From the NCBI GenBank assembly GCA_035631655.1, contig DASQIH010000241.1, positions 112,502 to 176,501 on the forward strand: a stretch of DNA of 64,000 nucleotides, given 5' to 3'. Made by a program: the position numbers and the translations under genes. This DNA comes from Gp1-AA122 sp035631655 (GTDB lineage Bacteria; Acidobacteriota; Terriglobia; Terriglobales; Acidobacteriaceae). Shown here piece after piece: positions 51,285 through 60,345 of the stretch (positions are counted from its first letter, which is position 1; each line of letters starts with the position of its first letter). The notes under the pieces were generated by a model, which saw nothing but the letters and a program-made list of their open reading frames with translations, was not told the DNA's origin and made no database searches.

Positions 51285-52727
51285 ATGGATCTTCAAAGAC
51301 ACTATGCACCTGTGAGCAAAGCGCTGCTGGCACTTTTTTTGCCGGCAACCGGCTGCTACCATTACCGCCCGCAAGCGATCCTGCCGCCTGCGCTTGAACA
51401 GCAGTATCGAACCAGGAGTCTTGCCGACCCGGGATTGAAAGATTTCGTCAACGCGCAGCCGATCGAGAAACCCGCGTCGTGGCCACCGACCGAACTAAGT
51501 CTCGAAACCCTGACAGCAGTGGCGTTCTATTTTCACCCAGATCTTGACACCGCACGGGCGCGTCTGGCGACTTCGAGTGGAGGTGTCATCACTGCTTCCA
51601 CTCGTCCTAACCCGAGTATTAGCGCCGGGGCGGGATACACGGACGCCGAAGGCAAACCGTATGCGCTGGCTTTCGCCTTGGATTGGCCGATTGAGACGGC
51701 TCGCAAGCGCAACTATCGCACGCAAGTCGCGCAGAATGTCGCGGAGGTGGCGAGAATCTCGTTGGGCGAAACGGCTTGGCAAGTGCGCTCCCGCGTCCGA
51801 GCTGCGTTACTCGATCATCTTCTTGCATTGCGCGATTTGGAGACTCTCCAGCAGGAGGAACGCACACGAAGGGAAGCCGTCGATGTTTTCGAAAAGCGTC
51901 TTGCCTTAGGCGATGTTTCGCGGCCCGATGTCGACGTTGCCAGGACCTCGCTCATGCTCGTGCAACTCAGTATTGAGCGCGCCAGCGGAAGCATGAAGGA
52001 AACGCGCGTAGCTCTTGAGGGAGCGCTTGGCTTGGCGCCCGCCGCATTGCAGACGGTAGCTCTGACGTGGCGATCTCTCGAAAACCCGCCAACCGAAGAG
52101 AGTCTCGCATTGCCCACCGTGCAGCGAGCGGGATTGCTGAATCGTCTGGATGTCCAGCGCCTTCTGGTTGAGTATGCTTCGAGCGAGAGGGCGCTGCAAC
52201 TCGAAGCGGCAAAGCAGTACCCGGACGTTCATATCGCACCCGGCTACTCTTTCGGTGAAGGATCGATCAATACCTACACAATCGGTCCCTCCCTCTTGCT
52301 TCCCCTCTTCGATCGCAACAAGGGGCCGATCGCAGAAGCCGAAGGCCGCAGAAAGGAAGCGGCAGCGCGCTTTCTGGGGCAGCAGGCCAAGGCGATTGAC
52401 GAAATGGAGCGAGCGCTGGCTCTCTACCGGTCTGCCGTCGCGGAATTCCGCGATGCCGATTCAAGGCTTAGAACCTTGCTCAACGATCGCGTGCGGGCGG
52501 TCCAGCGGCAGATAGACGCGGGCGATGCTGACCGGCTGACGCTGGTCGGAGTAAGGCTCGAAGAAGCCGCGGCCGCCCGCGCGCGCTTGAGCGCGCTTCG
52601 CGCCGCCCAGAATGCGCTTGGCGCGCTCGAGGATGCAGTGCAGCGGCCGCTCGAATCCGGAATTCCGTTGCCGCCGATCCCGGTGATAAATCCACGTGAA
52701 AGAGCCAGCGGAGGAGTAATCCAATGA
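51285..52727 (+). CDS. TolC-family outer-membrane efflux lipoprotein (third system)
   Basis: A 480-residue outer-membrane factor with a lipobox-like start (LLALFLPATGCYHY) and two long helical repeats (HPDLDTARARLATSSGGVIT; QYPDVHIAPGYSFGEGSINT; ERALALYRSAVAEFRDADSR). The stop overlaps the adaptor start (ATGA). It begins the third tripartite efflux operon of the window. Confidence 0.9.
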   Translation: MDLQRHYAPVSKALLALFLPATGCYHYRPQAILPPALEQQYRTRSLADPGLKDFVNAQPIEKPASWPPTELSLETLTAVAFYFHPDLDTARARLATSSGGVITASTRPNPSISAGAGYTDAEGKPYALAFALDWPIETARKRNYRTQVAQNVAEVARISLGETAWQVRSRVRAALLDHLLALRDLETLQQEERTRREAVDVFEKRLALGDVSRPDVDVARTSLMLVQLSIERASGSMKETRVALEGALGLAPAALQTVALTWRSLENPPTEESLALPTVQRAGLLNRLDVQRLLVEYASSERALQLEAAKQYPDVHIAPGYSFGEGSINTYTIGPSLLLPLFDRNKGPIAEAEGRRKEAAARFLGQQAKAIDEMERALALYRSAVAEFRDADSRLRTLLNDRVRAVQRQIDAGDADRLTLVGVRLEEAAAARARLSALRAAQNALGALEDAVQRPLESGIPLPPIPVINPRERASGGVIQ

Positions 52728-53986
52728 AGCGCTGGCTGAAGTGGACTCTCGCTCTGGTCGGAGGCGCCGCGTTGGTCGTGGTCCTGGTTTTTGCCTTTCA
52801 GGCAGGCCGGAAAGAAATCACGCAGGAACGCGAGCGAGAGAAGCCGATCAAAACGCCGGCGCGAATCTCGCGTGACGCCAACGGCAACGTGATCGTTACC
52901 CTTGATCGCGAAACTCAGGGACGGATTGGCCTGAAGACCGAACCTGCGGCAGCGGAGACGGTATATCCCGAGATTGCCGCCTATGGCCGGCTCCAAGAAG
53001 ATCCTGGAGGAGCCTTCGTGGTGCGGGCGCCGGTAGCAGGAGTGTTGCGGCGCGCTGATTCCGCAAACTGGCCAGCGTTAGGCGAATCGCTGGCGGAAGG
53101 TGCGCGGTTTGGAGCAGTCGAACCGCGTCTCGCGCCGTTTGAGCATGTGGACTTGGACACGCGAATCACAAATGCCACTGCGGATGTCGAGGCTAACCAG
53201 GCGACGCTCGACGCAGCCAAGTCGGCATATGATCGCGCCAGAAACCTTAATGCGGACAACAAGATCGTGTCGGACCGCGCTGTGGAAGAAGCGGAAGCCG
53301 TAGTCAAGGCGAGCGAAGCCAAACTCGCTGGCGCCCGCAAGAATGTGGCGCAACTTGAATCCGCCGCGAAGGCCCAGGCCGGCGGGGCCGGTCCTATCGA
53401 ACTGATCGGGCGCGCAGGCGAAGTGGTCGAGATTTTGGCCCGGTCTGGCGAGTCAGTCGAGAGCGGTCAGGCGATCCTGCGCGTGGCGCGGTTCGATTCC
53501 ATGCTGGCTCGCGTCGACGTGCCCGCCGGAGAGGTCCTCGACCAGAGGATCTCCAGCGCGCGAATCGCTCCTGTTGGACATGAAGAACAGCAAGTGCGCG
53601 GCGAGCGTGTTAGTCTCGCCTCCACGGTGGATCCCAAAACGCTCGGAGAAGGATTTGTGTTCCGAGTTGCCGGATTGGACGCGATGCTGCGTCCTGGCGC
53701 CGCAGTCACCGCCTACCTTCAGGTTCCGGGCAAGGCATCGAGGGGGGTCTTGATTCCCTACACCGCGGTAGTGCGGTTCGGCGGGAAGGCGTGGACGTAC
53801 AGGCAGGTGGCGGACGATAAATTCTCGCGGCAAGAACTCGTTCTCGACAGAAGCAATTCGCGGGGCTGGCTCATAACTCAGGGAATCGCCGCCGGAGATC
53901 GCATCGTAACTGCGGGGGCACAGATACTGCTCTCTGAGGAGCAGAAGTCGCAAATCCAGGTTCTCGAGGAAGCGGAGGGCCAGTGA
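52724..53986 (+). CDS. RND efflux adaptor, CusB/HlyD-like
   Basis: A 420-residue adaptor with a single N-terminal membrane anchor (WTLALVGGAALVVVLVFAFQ) in place of a lipobox. The lipoyl/hairpin region is interrupted by long Glu/Ala-rich helices (YDRARNLNADNKIVSDRAVE). The barrel and membrane-proximal parts are present, with GLDAMLRPGAAVTAYLQVPG and GWLITQGIAAGDRIVTAGAQ. It lies between the outer-membrane factor and the pump gene. Confidence 0.88.
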   Translation: MKRWLKWTLALVGGAALVVVLVFAFQAGRKEITQEREREKPIKTPARISRDANGNVIVTLDRETQGRIGLKTEPAAAETVYPEIAAYGRLQEDPGGAFVVRAPVAGVLRRADSANWPALGESLAEGARFGAVEPRLAPFEHVDLDTRITNATADVEANQATLDAAKSAYDRARNLNADNKIVSDRAVEEAEAVVKASEAKLAGARKNVAQLESAAKAQAGGAGPIELIGRAGEVVEILARSGESVESGQAILRVARFDSMLARVDVPAGEVLDQRISSARIAPVGHEEQQVRGERVSLASTVDPKTLGEGFVFRVAGLDAMLRPGAAVTAYLQVPGKASRGVLIPYTAVVRFGGKAWTYRQVADDKFSRQELVLDRSNSRGWLITQGIAAGDRIVTAGAQILLSEEQKSQIQVLEEAEGQ

Positions 53987-53990
53987 GCCG

Positions 53991-56900
53991 ATGCTCAAAC
54001 ATGTAGTCGAATTCTCACTTCGTTTCAGGGGCGTCGTGATCGCCCTGGCCTGCCTGGTCGTGGGTTACGGCATCCACACTGCGGCCCGAGCCAAGCTCGA
54101 TGTGTTCCCTGAATTCGCGCCGCCGCAGGTTGTAATCCAGACCGAGGCCGTCGGACTGTCGTCGGAACAGGTGGAACAGCTAGCGACGCGTCCGATCGAG
54201 ATGGCGGTGAACGGCGTCGCGAATCTGGAGTCGATCCGCTCTCAATCGATACAAGGCTTATCTGTTATTACGGCTGTTTTCAAGGATGGCACTGATATTT
54301 ATCGAGCCCGGCAGATGGTCAGTGAGCGACTGGTTCAGGCCGCTTCGCAGCTTCCGCAAGGAGTTCGCGCCCCCGCTATGGCGCCGCTAACGTCGGCCAC
54401 CAGCATGGTGCTCGATGTTGGCCTTACATCGGGCACTCGCTCTCTCATGGAGCTGCGCACGTTCGCCGACTGGACGCTGCGGCCGCGCCTGTTGGCGGTG
54501 CCCGGCGTGGCGAATGTAGCGATCTTCGGCGGCGAAGTGCGTCAGCTTCAGATTCAGGTGCGGCCGGAAAGACTGATGAGCTACGGCGTCTCCATTGAAG
54601 AAGTGCTCACGGCGGCGCGTTCGGCAACCGGCGTCCGCGGCGCCGGACTCGTAGATACGCCAAACCAACGCATTGTCCTTCGCAGCGATGGCCAGCAGAT
54701 CACGACCGATCAGTTGGGAGCGGTCGTGCTTCGGCATAAAGATGGGTCGAGCGTCCGATTGCGCGATGTCGCTCAGGTGGTGGATGGTCCCGAGCCCATG
54801 GTCGGCGCTGCCGCAATCGAAGGGAAGCCCGGAGTGATTCTTGTACTTTCCAGCCAGTACGGGGCGAATACTCTGGAAGTAACGAAAGCGGCGGAACGGG
54901 CGCTGGACGAAATGGCCCCAGCGGCCAAAGCGGAAGGAATCACCGTACATCCCCGGTTGTTCCGGCCCGCGAATTTCATCGAGATCGCGATTGGGAACAT
55001 CGGAGTCTCTTTACTGATCGGCGGCGTTCTGGTTTCCGCAGTGCTGTTTCTATTTCTGCTCGACGCCAGAACGTCCTTCATTTCGCTCACGGCGATTCCA
55101 CTATCTTTGTTGACCGCGGTGATCGTCCTCGATTGGTTCGGAGCCACGCTGAACACGTTAACGATAGGCGGGCTGGCCATAGCCATCGGCGAAGTGGTCG
55201 ATGACGCAATCATCGATGTCGAGAATATCATCCGCCGGCTTCGAGAGAATCGCGCGCGGCCCGATCCGCTGCCAGTGTTCCGAGTGGTACTCGACGCGTC
55301 GCTCGAAATTCGCAACTCAGTGGTGTATGCGACCTTCGTGGTGGCTCTCGTTTTCCTGCCGGTGCTTACGATGTCAGGAGTCGAAGGCAGGATCTTCGCT
55401 CCGCTGGGGATTGCGTACATACTGGCGATTGTTGCCTCGCTTATCGTCGCCCTGACAGTGACTCCCGCTCTATCGCTCGCGTTGCTTCCAGGCCGCGCCG
55501 AGGCCATCCGCGAGCCTCGCTACATTGGGTGGCTCAAAGCGCGTTATCGGAGGATGCTTGAGGGTGTCGCACGCAAGCCCCGGTTGATCCTGGGACTCGT
55601 CGCAGGATTGTGCGTGGTGGTGGCGGGCATGCTGCCCTTCTTTGGCGGAGCCTTTCTCCCCGAACTGCGCGAGGGGCACTTCATTGTCCACATGTCCGCG
55701 ATACCTGGTACTTCGCTCGATGAGTCGCTTCGGTTGGGCGCCCAGGTTTCGCAAGAGCTGCGGAAGAATCCGCATATTCGCTCCGTATCTCAACGCGTGG
55801 GACGCGCGGAACTGGCCGACGATACTTGGGGAACTCACTATAGTGAGTTCAATGTGGATCTCGTTCCGCTGACCGGCGAAGAGGGAGAAACCGTCCAGTC
55901 CGAAATCCGGGATGCACTGGCAAAGTTTCCGGGCGTCTACTTCGCCATCAAACCATTCCTGACGGAACGCATCGAGGAGATCATTACTGGCGTGTCCGGT
56001 CAGGTAGTCGTCAAGATCTTCGGCAACAATCTGGACCAGATCGATCGAAGCGCGCAGGATGTTGCGCGAGCGTTGTCCAGCGTTCCCGGCGCCGCCGACG
56101 TTCAGGTGGAATCTCAACCCGGCATGCCTGAGCTGGTCGTACATCTCCAGCCCGAGCGTCTTCTTCAATTTGGATTTCAGCCCGTGTCCGTGATGGAAGC
56201 AGTCCAGACTGCGTATCAAGGAACGATCGTTTCACAAGCCTATGAAGGCGATCGCGTCTTTGACGTAAACGTGATCCTGAATTCCGCGACGCGCAGGAGC
56301 CCGGAGGATGCCGGAAAACTGATGTTGTACAACAGCGATTCGACCCGCATTCCGCTGCACGAGATGGCCGATATTTACCAGACGACCGGACGTTACGTGG
56401 TGCTTCACGAAGCAACTCGACGGCGTCAGGCTGTTTCGTGCAACGTGGGCGGGCGTGACGTTGCATCTTTCGTCGCGGATGCACGGAAAAAGATCGATGT
56501 CGACGTTCGCTTTCCTTCCGGAGTCTATGCGATCTTTTCGGGAGAAGCTGAGGCCGCGGCGAGCGCACGGCGCGAGATCATGCTGACTTCTCTCGTTGCT
56601 GGAGTTGGCATCATCCTCCTGCTGGCGATTGCTTTCCACAATTTTCGGAACCTGGTTCTCGTTCTTGCCAACCTACCATTCGCTTTGGCTGGCGGCGTCC
56701 TCGCGATTTTCCTCTCCGGGGCCTGGCTGACTCTGGGCTCGCTGGTCGGGTTAGTGACGCTGTTCGGAATCAGCATGCGTAACTCGATCATGATGATCTC
56801 CCATTACGAGCATCTCGTGAACGTCGAAAACCAGGCGTGGGGATTGGAAACCGCATTGCGCGGTGCGACCGAACGTCTCGTACCAATTCTTATGACGGCT

Positions 56901-57083
56901 TTGGTTGCCGGGCTCGGGCTCCTGCCCATCGCTATCGGCAGCGGAGATCCGGGGCGCGAAATCGAAGGTCCCATGGCAATCGTGATTCTGGGCGGCCTGG
57001 CGACATCGACGGTGCTCAACCTCTTGGTCCTCCCAACATTGGCTTTACGATATGGTCGGTTTGTGGACTCAAGTCAGCCTTAG
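53991..57083 (+). CDS. RND efflux pump, CzcA/CusA family (third system)
   Basis: A 1030-residue pump. It opens VVEFSLRFRGVVIALACLVV, then ARAKLDVFPEFAPPQVVIQT, a CzcA-like start; the FPEFAPPQV variant is seen in a branch that handles cations or small metabolites. Helix 4 has AIGEVVDDAIIDVENIIRRL with the acidic pair for proton transfer. Both periplasmic halves are complete. The gene starts four bases after the adaptor stop. Confidence 0.92.
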   Translation: MLKHVVEFSLRFRGVVIALACLVVGYGIHTAARAKLDVFPEFAPPQVVIQTEAVGLSSEQVEQLATRPIEMAVNGVANLESIRSQSIQGLSVITAVFKDGTDIYRARQMVSERLVQAASQLPQGVRAPAMAPLTSATSMVLDVGLTSGTRSLMELRTFADWTLRPRLLAVPGVANVAIFGGEVRQLQIQVRPERLMSYGVSIEEVLTAARSATGVRGAGLVDTPNQRIVLRSDGQQITTDQLGAVVLRHKDGSSVRLRDVAQVVDGPEPMVGAAAIEGKPGVILVLSSQYGANTLEVTKAAERALDEMAPAAKAEGITVHPRLFRPANFIEIAIGNIGVSLLIGGVLVSAVLFLFLLDARTSFISLTAIPLSLLTAVIVLDWFGATLNTLTIGGLAIAIGEVVDDAIIDVENIIRRLRENRARPDPLPVFRVVLDASLEIRNSVVYATFVVALVFLPVLTMSGVEGRIFAPLGIAYILAIVASLIVALTVTPALSLALLPGRAEAIREPRYIGWLKARYRRMLEGVARKPRLILGLVAGLCVVVAGMLPFFGGAFLPELREGHFIVHMSAIPGTSLDESLRLGAQVSQELRKNPHIRSVSQRVGRAELADDTWGTHYSEFNVDLVPLTGEEGETVQSEIRDALAKFPGVYFAIKPFLTERIEEIITGVSGQVVVKIFGNNLDQIDRSAQDVARALSSVPGAADVQVESQPGMPELVVHLQPERLLQFGFQPVSVMEAVQTAYQGTIVSQAYEGDRVFDVNVILNSATRRSPEDAGKLMLYNSDSTRIPLHEMADIYQTTGRYVVLHEATRRRQAVSCNVGGRDVASFVADARKKIDVDVRFPSGVYAIFSGEAEAAASARREIMLTSLVAGVGIILLLAIAFHNFRNLVLVLANLPFALAGGVLAIFLSGAWLTLGSLVGLVTLFGISMRNSIMMISHYEHLVNVENQAWGLETALRGATERLVPILMTALVAGLGLLPIAIGSGDPGREIEGPMAIVILGGLATSTVLNLLVLPTLALRYGRFVDSSQP

Positions 57084-57093
57084 AGATGCGCCT

Positions 57094-57396
57094 ATGAATG
57101 TCACATTGCTTAAAGCACTCATCGCCCTGGTACCAGCGACCATGCTGCTTTCCGGTTCAATTGTCCTGTTCTTCAGGCGCAAAGCGGCGTACTCTCTCTT
57201 GCAACTGCTCGGGTCCGGAGGCTTGGTGGTGGTCGTTTTTACTCATATCTGCGAAGCGCTTCAGCTTTTCCCTTGGATGCAATGGGGGCTTGAGCGCAGC
57301 GTTGGTCATTATCTCGATCTATCGAGTGCTCTCCTGGGCCTCACGTTGTTTCCGGTAGGATATTTGCTTCACGCGCTGAGGGAGCGTCATGCCTGA
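57094..57396 (+). CDS. Small three-helix membrane protein of the third efflux operon
   Basis: A 100-residue protein with three hydrophobic segments (LIALVPATMLLSGSIVLFF; LLGSGGLVVVVFTHICEAL; SSALLGLTLFPVGYLLHAL). The ATG at 57094 is preferred because the earlier frame overlaps the pump gene. The last eight bases overlap the ABC ATPase gene. Family unknown to me; its position suggests it links the pump and ABC genes. Confidence 0.65.
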   Translation: MNVTLLKALIALVPATMLLSGSIVLFFRRKAAYSLLQLLGSGGLVVVVFTHICEALQLFPWMQWGLERSVGHYLDLSSALLGLTLFPVGYLLHALRERHA

Positions 57397-58126
57397 GAGC
57401 AGCCGTAAGTTGAATCAATCAAACGCATTGCTGCGCGTGGAGGGTGTCACCAAAAGTTTTGGGCGGCTACGCGCTCTCAGTGACGTGTCGTTTTCCGTTC
57501 GGCGTGGGGAAATCCTGGGTCTCATCGGCCCCAACGGCGCCGGCAAGACAACCTTGTTCGAATGTCTTGCAGGTGTGCTACCCGCCGATGGCGGGGCGCT
57601 CTCTAGCGTGGAGCGTCAAGTCAATCCAAGCGAGCGCTCCTCGCTCCTTTTCTACATGCCGGACGGAATTGCGCCCTGGCCGTCTCAATCCGTTCGGTGG
57701 GCGCTTGATTTTACGGTTGGCTTCTTCGGTGGTTCGGCCGAGCTTCGGGAGGAAGTGATTCACAGTCTGGATCTCCTGTCACTTTTGAACTCGCCGATAG
57801 GCACGTTGTCGAAGGGTCAGCGAAAGCGTGCCCTTCTCGCGATCGCCCTCCTCACTCCACAACCGGTATTGCTTGCCGATGAGCCGTTCGACGGGCTCGA
57901 TCTCCGTCAAACGCGGGATGTGGCGCAGGTGCTCCGAAAGCACGCGGCGGCGGGCCGGACGCTTTTTCTGTCGATCCACCAGATTGCGGACGCCGCACGG
58001 ATCTGCGATCGATTTGTCCTGTTGAGTGGCGGCCGAGTTTGCGGGGAGGGAACAATCGAGGAGCTGAGCGCCTCAGCTGGAGGCAAGACATCGGGTCTGG
58101 AAGAGGTGTTTCTTGCGCTCACCTAA
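57389..58126 (+). CDS. ABC transporter ATPase
   Basis: A 245-residue ATPase. Walker A is GPNGAGKTTLFE (near residue 50), the signature is LSKGQRKRALL, and Walker B is VLLADEPFDGLDL, followed by the switch His in FLSIHQIADAARICDR. It is of the ABC-2 exporter type. It overlaps the small membrane protein before it and the permease after it, so the three are co-translated. Confidence 0.92.
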   Translation: MPESSRKLNQSNALLRVEGVTKSFGRLRALSDVSFSVRRGEILGLIGPNGAGKTTLFECLAGVLPADGGALSSVERQVNPSERSSLLFYMPDGIAPWPSQSVRWALDFTVGFFGGSAELREEVIHSLDLLSLLNSPIGTLSKGQRKRALLAIALLTPQPVLLADEPFDGLDLRQTRDVAQVLRKHAAAGRTLFLSIHQIADAARICDRFVLLSGGRVCGEGTIEELSASAGGKTSGLEEVFLALT

Positions 58127-59447
58127 ACCAAAGCCAGCGTGGTTGTGGCTCGTCGAAAAGGAATGGCGCGAGCTCCTGGTCTCGCGCGCTTGGTGGGTAT
58201 TGCTCATTGCCATTGGTCCACTGGTGGGAGTTTCGTTCATCAGCGCTGTCCGCACATATGCCGAAGTCAGCGGCTTGGGCGGCACGGCGGCGGGCGTCGG
58301 TGAGGCCCTCTCCCCGCTAGTAGGAGTTTGGGCACCGACCTTCAGCGCATGCGAACTGGCGGCCGTTTTTCTGTTGCCGTTCGTGGGCATTCGCTTGGTG
58401 GGAGGTGATCGTCAGAGCGGTGCACTCAAGCTCGAAGCCCAACACCAGATGCCGGCAGTCGCTCGTGTCGCAGCGAAAGCTCTGGTCCTGCTTGCAGGTT
58501 GGGTGGTCGCCTTAATTGCACCGATTGTGGCCGTCTCTTTGTGGAAGATTTATGGCGGCAACCTGTACGCCCCGGAGCTCGTTAGTGTCGCCATCGGGCA
58601 CCTGCTCAACGCGGGGCTCACGATTGCGCTCGCGGCCACAGCAGCGTCGATGACCGAACACCCATCCACCGCCGCTATCGTGACCCTCAGCGTGACTGTC
58701 GGCACCTGGATCATCAGCTTCGTCGCTGCGGTCCAGGGCGGAATCTGGGAGCGCATGGCAAATTATACGCCGACGGCAATGGTTGCTGAATTTCAGCACG
58801 GCTTGCTGCGGCTGGATATGATGCTAATCGCGCTGACGCTGATCGCGGGCGGCCTTGCTTTGTCGGCTGCTTGGATGCGCATTGGTGTTGCAGTCCGTCG
58901 TCGGGTTGGCGAATCGCTCGCACTTGGCGCGCTTGCGGTGCTTGTCGCTGCGGCATGTAGCCGGGTGAACACGACTTGGGATCTCTCGGAGAACCGGATG
59001 AACTCTTTCTCCGAAGCGGATGAGCAGGCCCTCCGGAAGATTCAAGCGCACCTGCGGATCGAAGCACACTTAGCCCCGGAGGATCCGCGGCGGGCTGATC
59101 TCGAACGCCAGGCTCTCTCAAAGCTACGTCGCGTGATGCCGGACGTGCAGGTCGAGTATGCATCTGCTACATCGATCGGGCTCTTCGAGCAAACGAGCCC
59201 TCATTACGGCGAGGTCTGGTACGATCTCGGCGGCAAGAAGGAGATGAGCCGAATCACCACTGCTGAGGGTGTGCTTGAAACCATCTATTCGTTATCCGGT
59301 ATCCCGCCGCCCGCTGAGAATGATGAATCGGTTTTTCGCGGACATCCGCTTGCTGTGCGCCCGAAGGGTGCCGCGATCCTGTTCTATGGCATATGGCCGG
59401 CATTCGTAATGATTGCCGTAATTCTGATACGAAGGAGTGTTGCATGA
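58113..59447 (+). CDS. ABC-2-type permease with GldG-like domain
   Basis: A 444-residue permease. It begins KPAWLWLVEKEWRELLVSRA and has several helices, including WWVLLIAIGPLVGVSFISAV. After about residue 285 comes a soluble segment, SRVNTTWDLSENRMNSFSEA, with PEDPRRADLERQALSKLRRV and DVQVEYASA. This matches the periplasmic domain of GldG/ABC_transp_aux proteins, and a final helix follows (FYGIWPAFVMIAVILIRRS). In many systems the GldG part is a separate gene. It overlaps the ATPase by 14 bases. Confidence 0.82.
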   Translation: MRSPKPKPAWLWLVEKEWRELLVSRAWWVLLIAIGPLVGVSFISAVRTYAEVSGLGGTAAGVGEALSPLVGVWAPTFSACELAAVFLLPFVGIRLVGGDRQSGALKLEAQHQMPAVARVAAKALVLLAGWVVALIAPIVAVSLWKIYGGNLYAPELVSVAIGHLLNAGLTIALAATAASMTEHPSTAAIVTLSVTVGTWIISFVAAVQGGIWERMANYTPTAMVAEFQHGLLRLDMMLIALTLIAGGLALSAAWMRIGVAVRRRVGESLALGALAVLVAAACSRVNTTWDLSENRMNSFSEADEQALRKIQAHLRIEAHLAPEDPRRADLERQALSKLRRVMPDVQVEYASATSIGLFEQTSPHYGEVWYDLGGKKEMSRITTAEGVLETIYSLSGIPPPAENDESVFRGHPLAVRPKGAAILFYGIWPAFVMIAVILIRRSVA

Positions 59448-60241
59448 TTCCGTTTACACGATGCGTAGCAATTCTGTTTGTGGCAGGTCTCCTCTTGGCG
59501 CCGCTTTCAGCGGCCGACACAAGCGTCGATCTGGGCAAGGAGCAAGTTGGTAAGGCGCCGGTCACCTTCGAGCCCATGGTGGGAACCTGGGTAGTGGCGC
59601 AGGACGGCCGGGACAAGGTCATTATGGTCGATGGCCGTCCCTGGGTTGCCAACAAGGACAATCCCACCAAGCTCCTCATTCAATCCGCCCGCAAGTTGTA
59701 CGGCACGTCCAACGAGGAACTGATGGACAACGCGAAGCAATTCGCTTATTATCCTGTCGCCGTCCTCAAGGGCGTCGACAACTTCTCGAACGGCACGATC
59801 AGTATGAAGTTTAAGACCATTTCCGGCGACTCGGACCGGTGCTCAGGAATTCTGTTCAACGTCAAACCGAACGGCGACTGGCTGGCCGTCCGCTACAACG
59901 ACACCGAGAACAACGTCGCGCTCTGGGAGTTCCACAACGGCATCCGTCGCAACATAAAGTTCAGCGATCGGTCGAAGCCGTTCCCCCTCGACCGCACTGC
60001 CTGGCACGAGCTCAAGATGACGGTCAATGGAACCGATTTCAAGGCGTGGCTTGACGGAACCCTAGCGCTCGAATACACGCTCGGTGCGGAGCCGTCTTCC
60101 GCTAGAGGCACTCCGAATCCTGATTTGTCTCCTGCGAATAATCCGGTACTTCGCCCACCGGTTGCTGGAAAAATCGGGCTCTGGTCTAAGACCGACAGTA
60201 CGAGCTACTTCAAAGATTTCCTCGTCATGCCAGCGAAGTAG
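59444..60241 (+). CDS. Secreted LamG/DUF1080-like protein
   Basis: A 265-residue protein with a signal peptide (VAILFVAGLLLAPLSAADT) and a concanavalin-like jelly-roll: NGTISMKFKTISGDSDRCSG, ILFNVKPNGDWLAVRYNDTE, HELKMTVNGTDFKAWLDGTL and GKIGLWSKTDSTSYFKDFLV. Such domains bind or cut sugars (3-keto-disaccharide hydrolase and relatives), and no catalytic residues are certain here. The ATG overlaps the ABC permease stop (ATGA), so it is translated with the exporter. Confidence 0.75.
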   Translation: MIPFTRCVAILFVAGLLLAPLSAADTSVDLGKEQVGKAPVTFEPMVGTWVVAQDGRDKVIMVDGRPWVANKDNPTKLLIQSARKLYGTSNEELMDNAKQFAYYPVAVLKGVDNFSNGTISMKFKTISGDSDRCSGILFNVKPNGDWLAVRYNDTENNVALWEFHNGIRRNIKFSDRSKPFPLDRTAWHELKMTVNGTDFKAWLDGTLALEYTLGAEPSSARGTPNPDLSPANNPVLRPPVAGKIGLWSKTDSTSYFKDFLVMPAK

Positions 60242-60345
60242 CTTGGACCTATAGAGCTGGTCATCTTCGACAATCCCCCGGTCTGTTAACTCCAAGGCAC
60301 GCCCAACGGGTAGCTCCACGGGCCTCAAGCCGACGTGAGCTGCCG

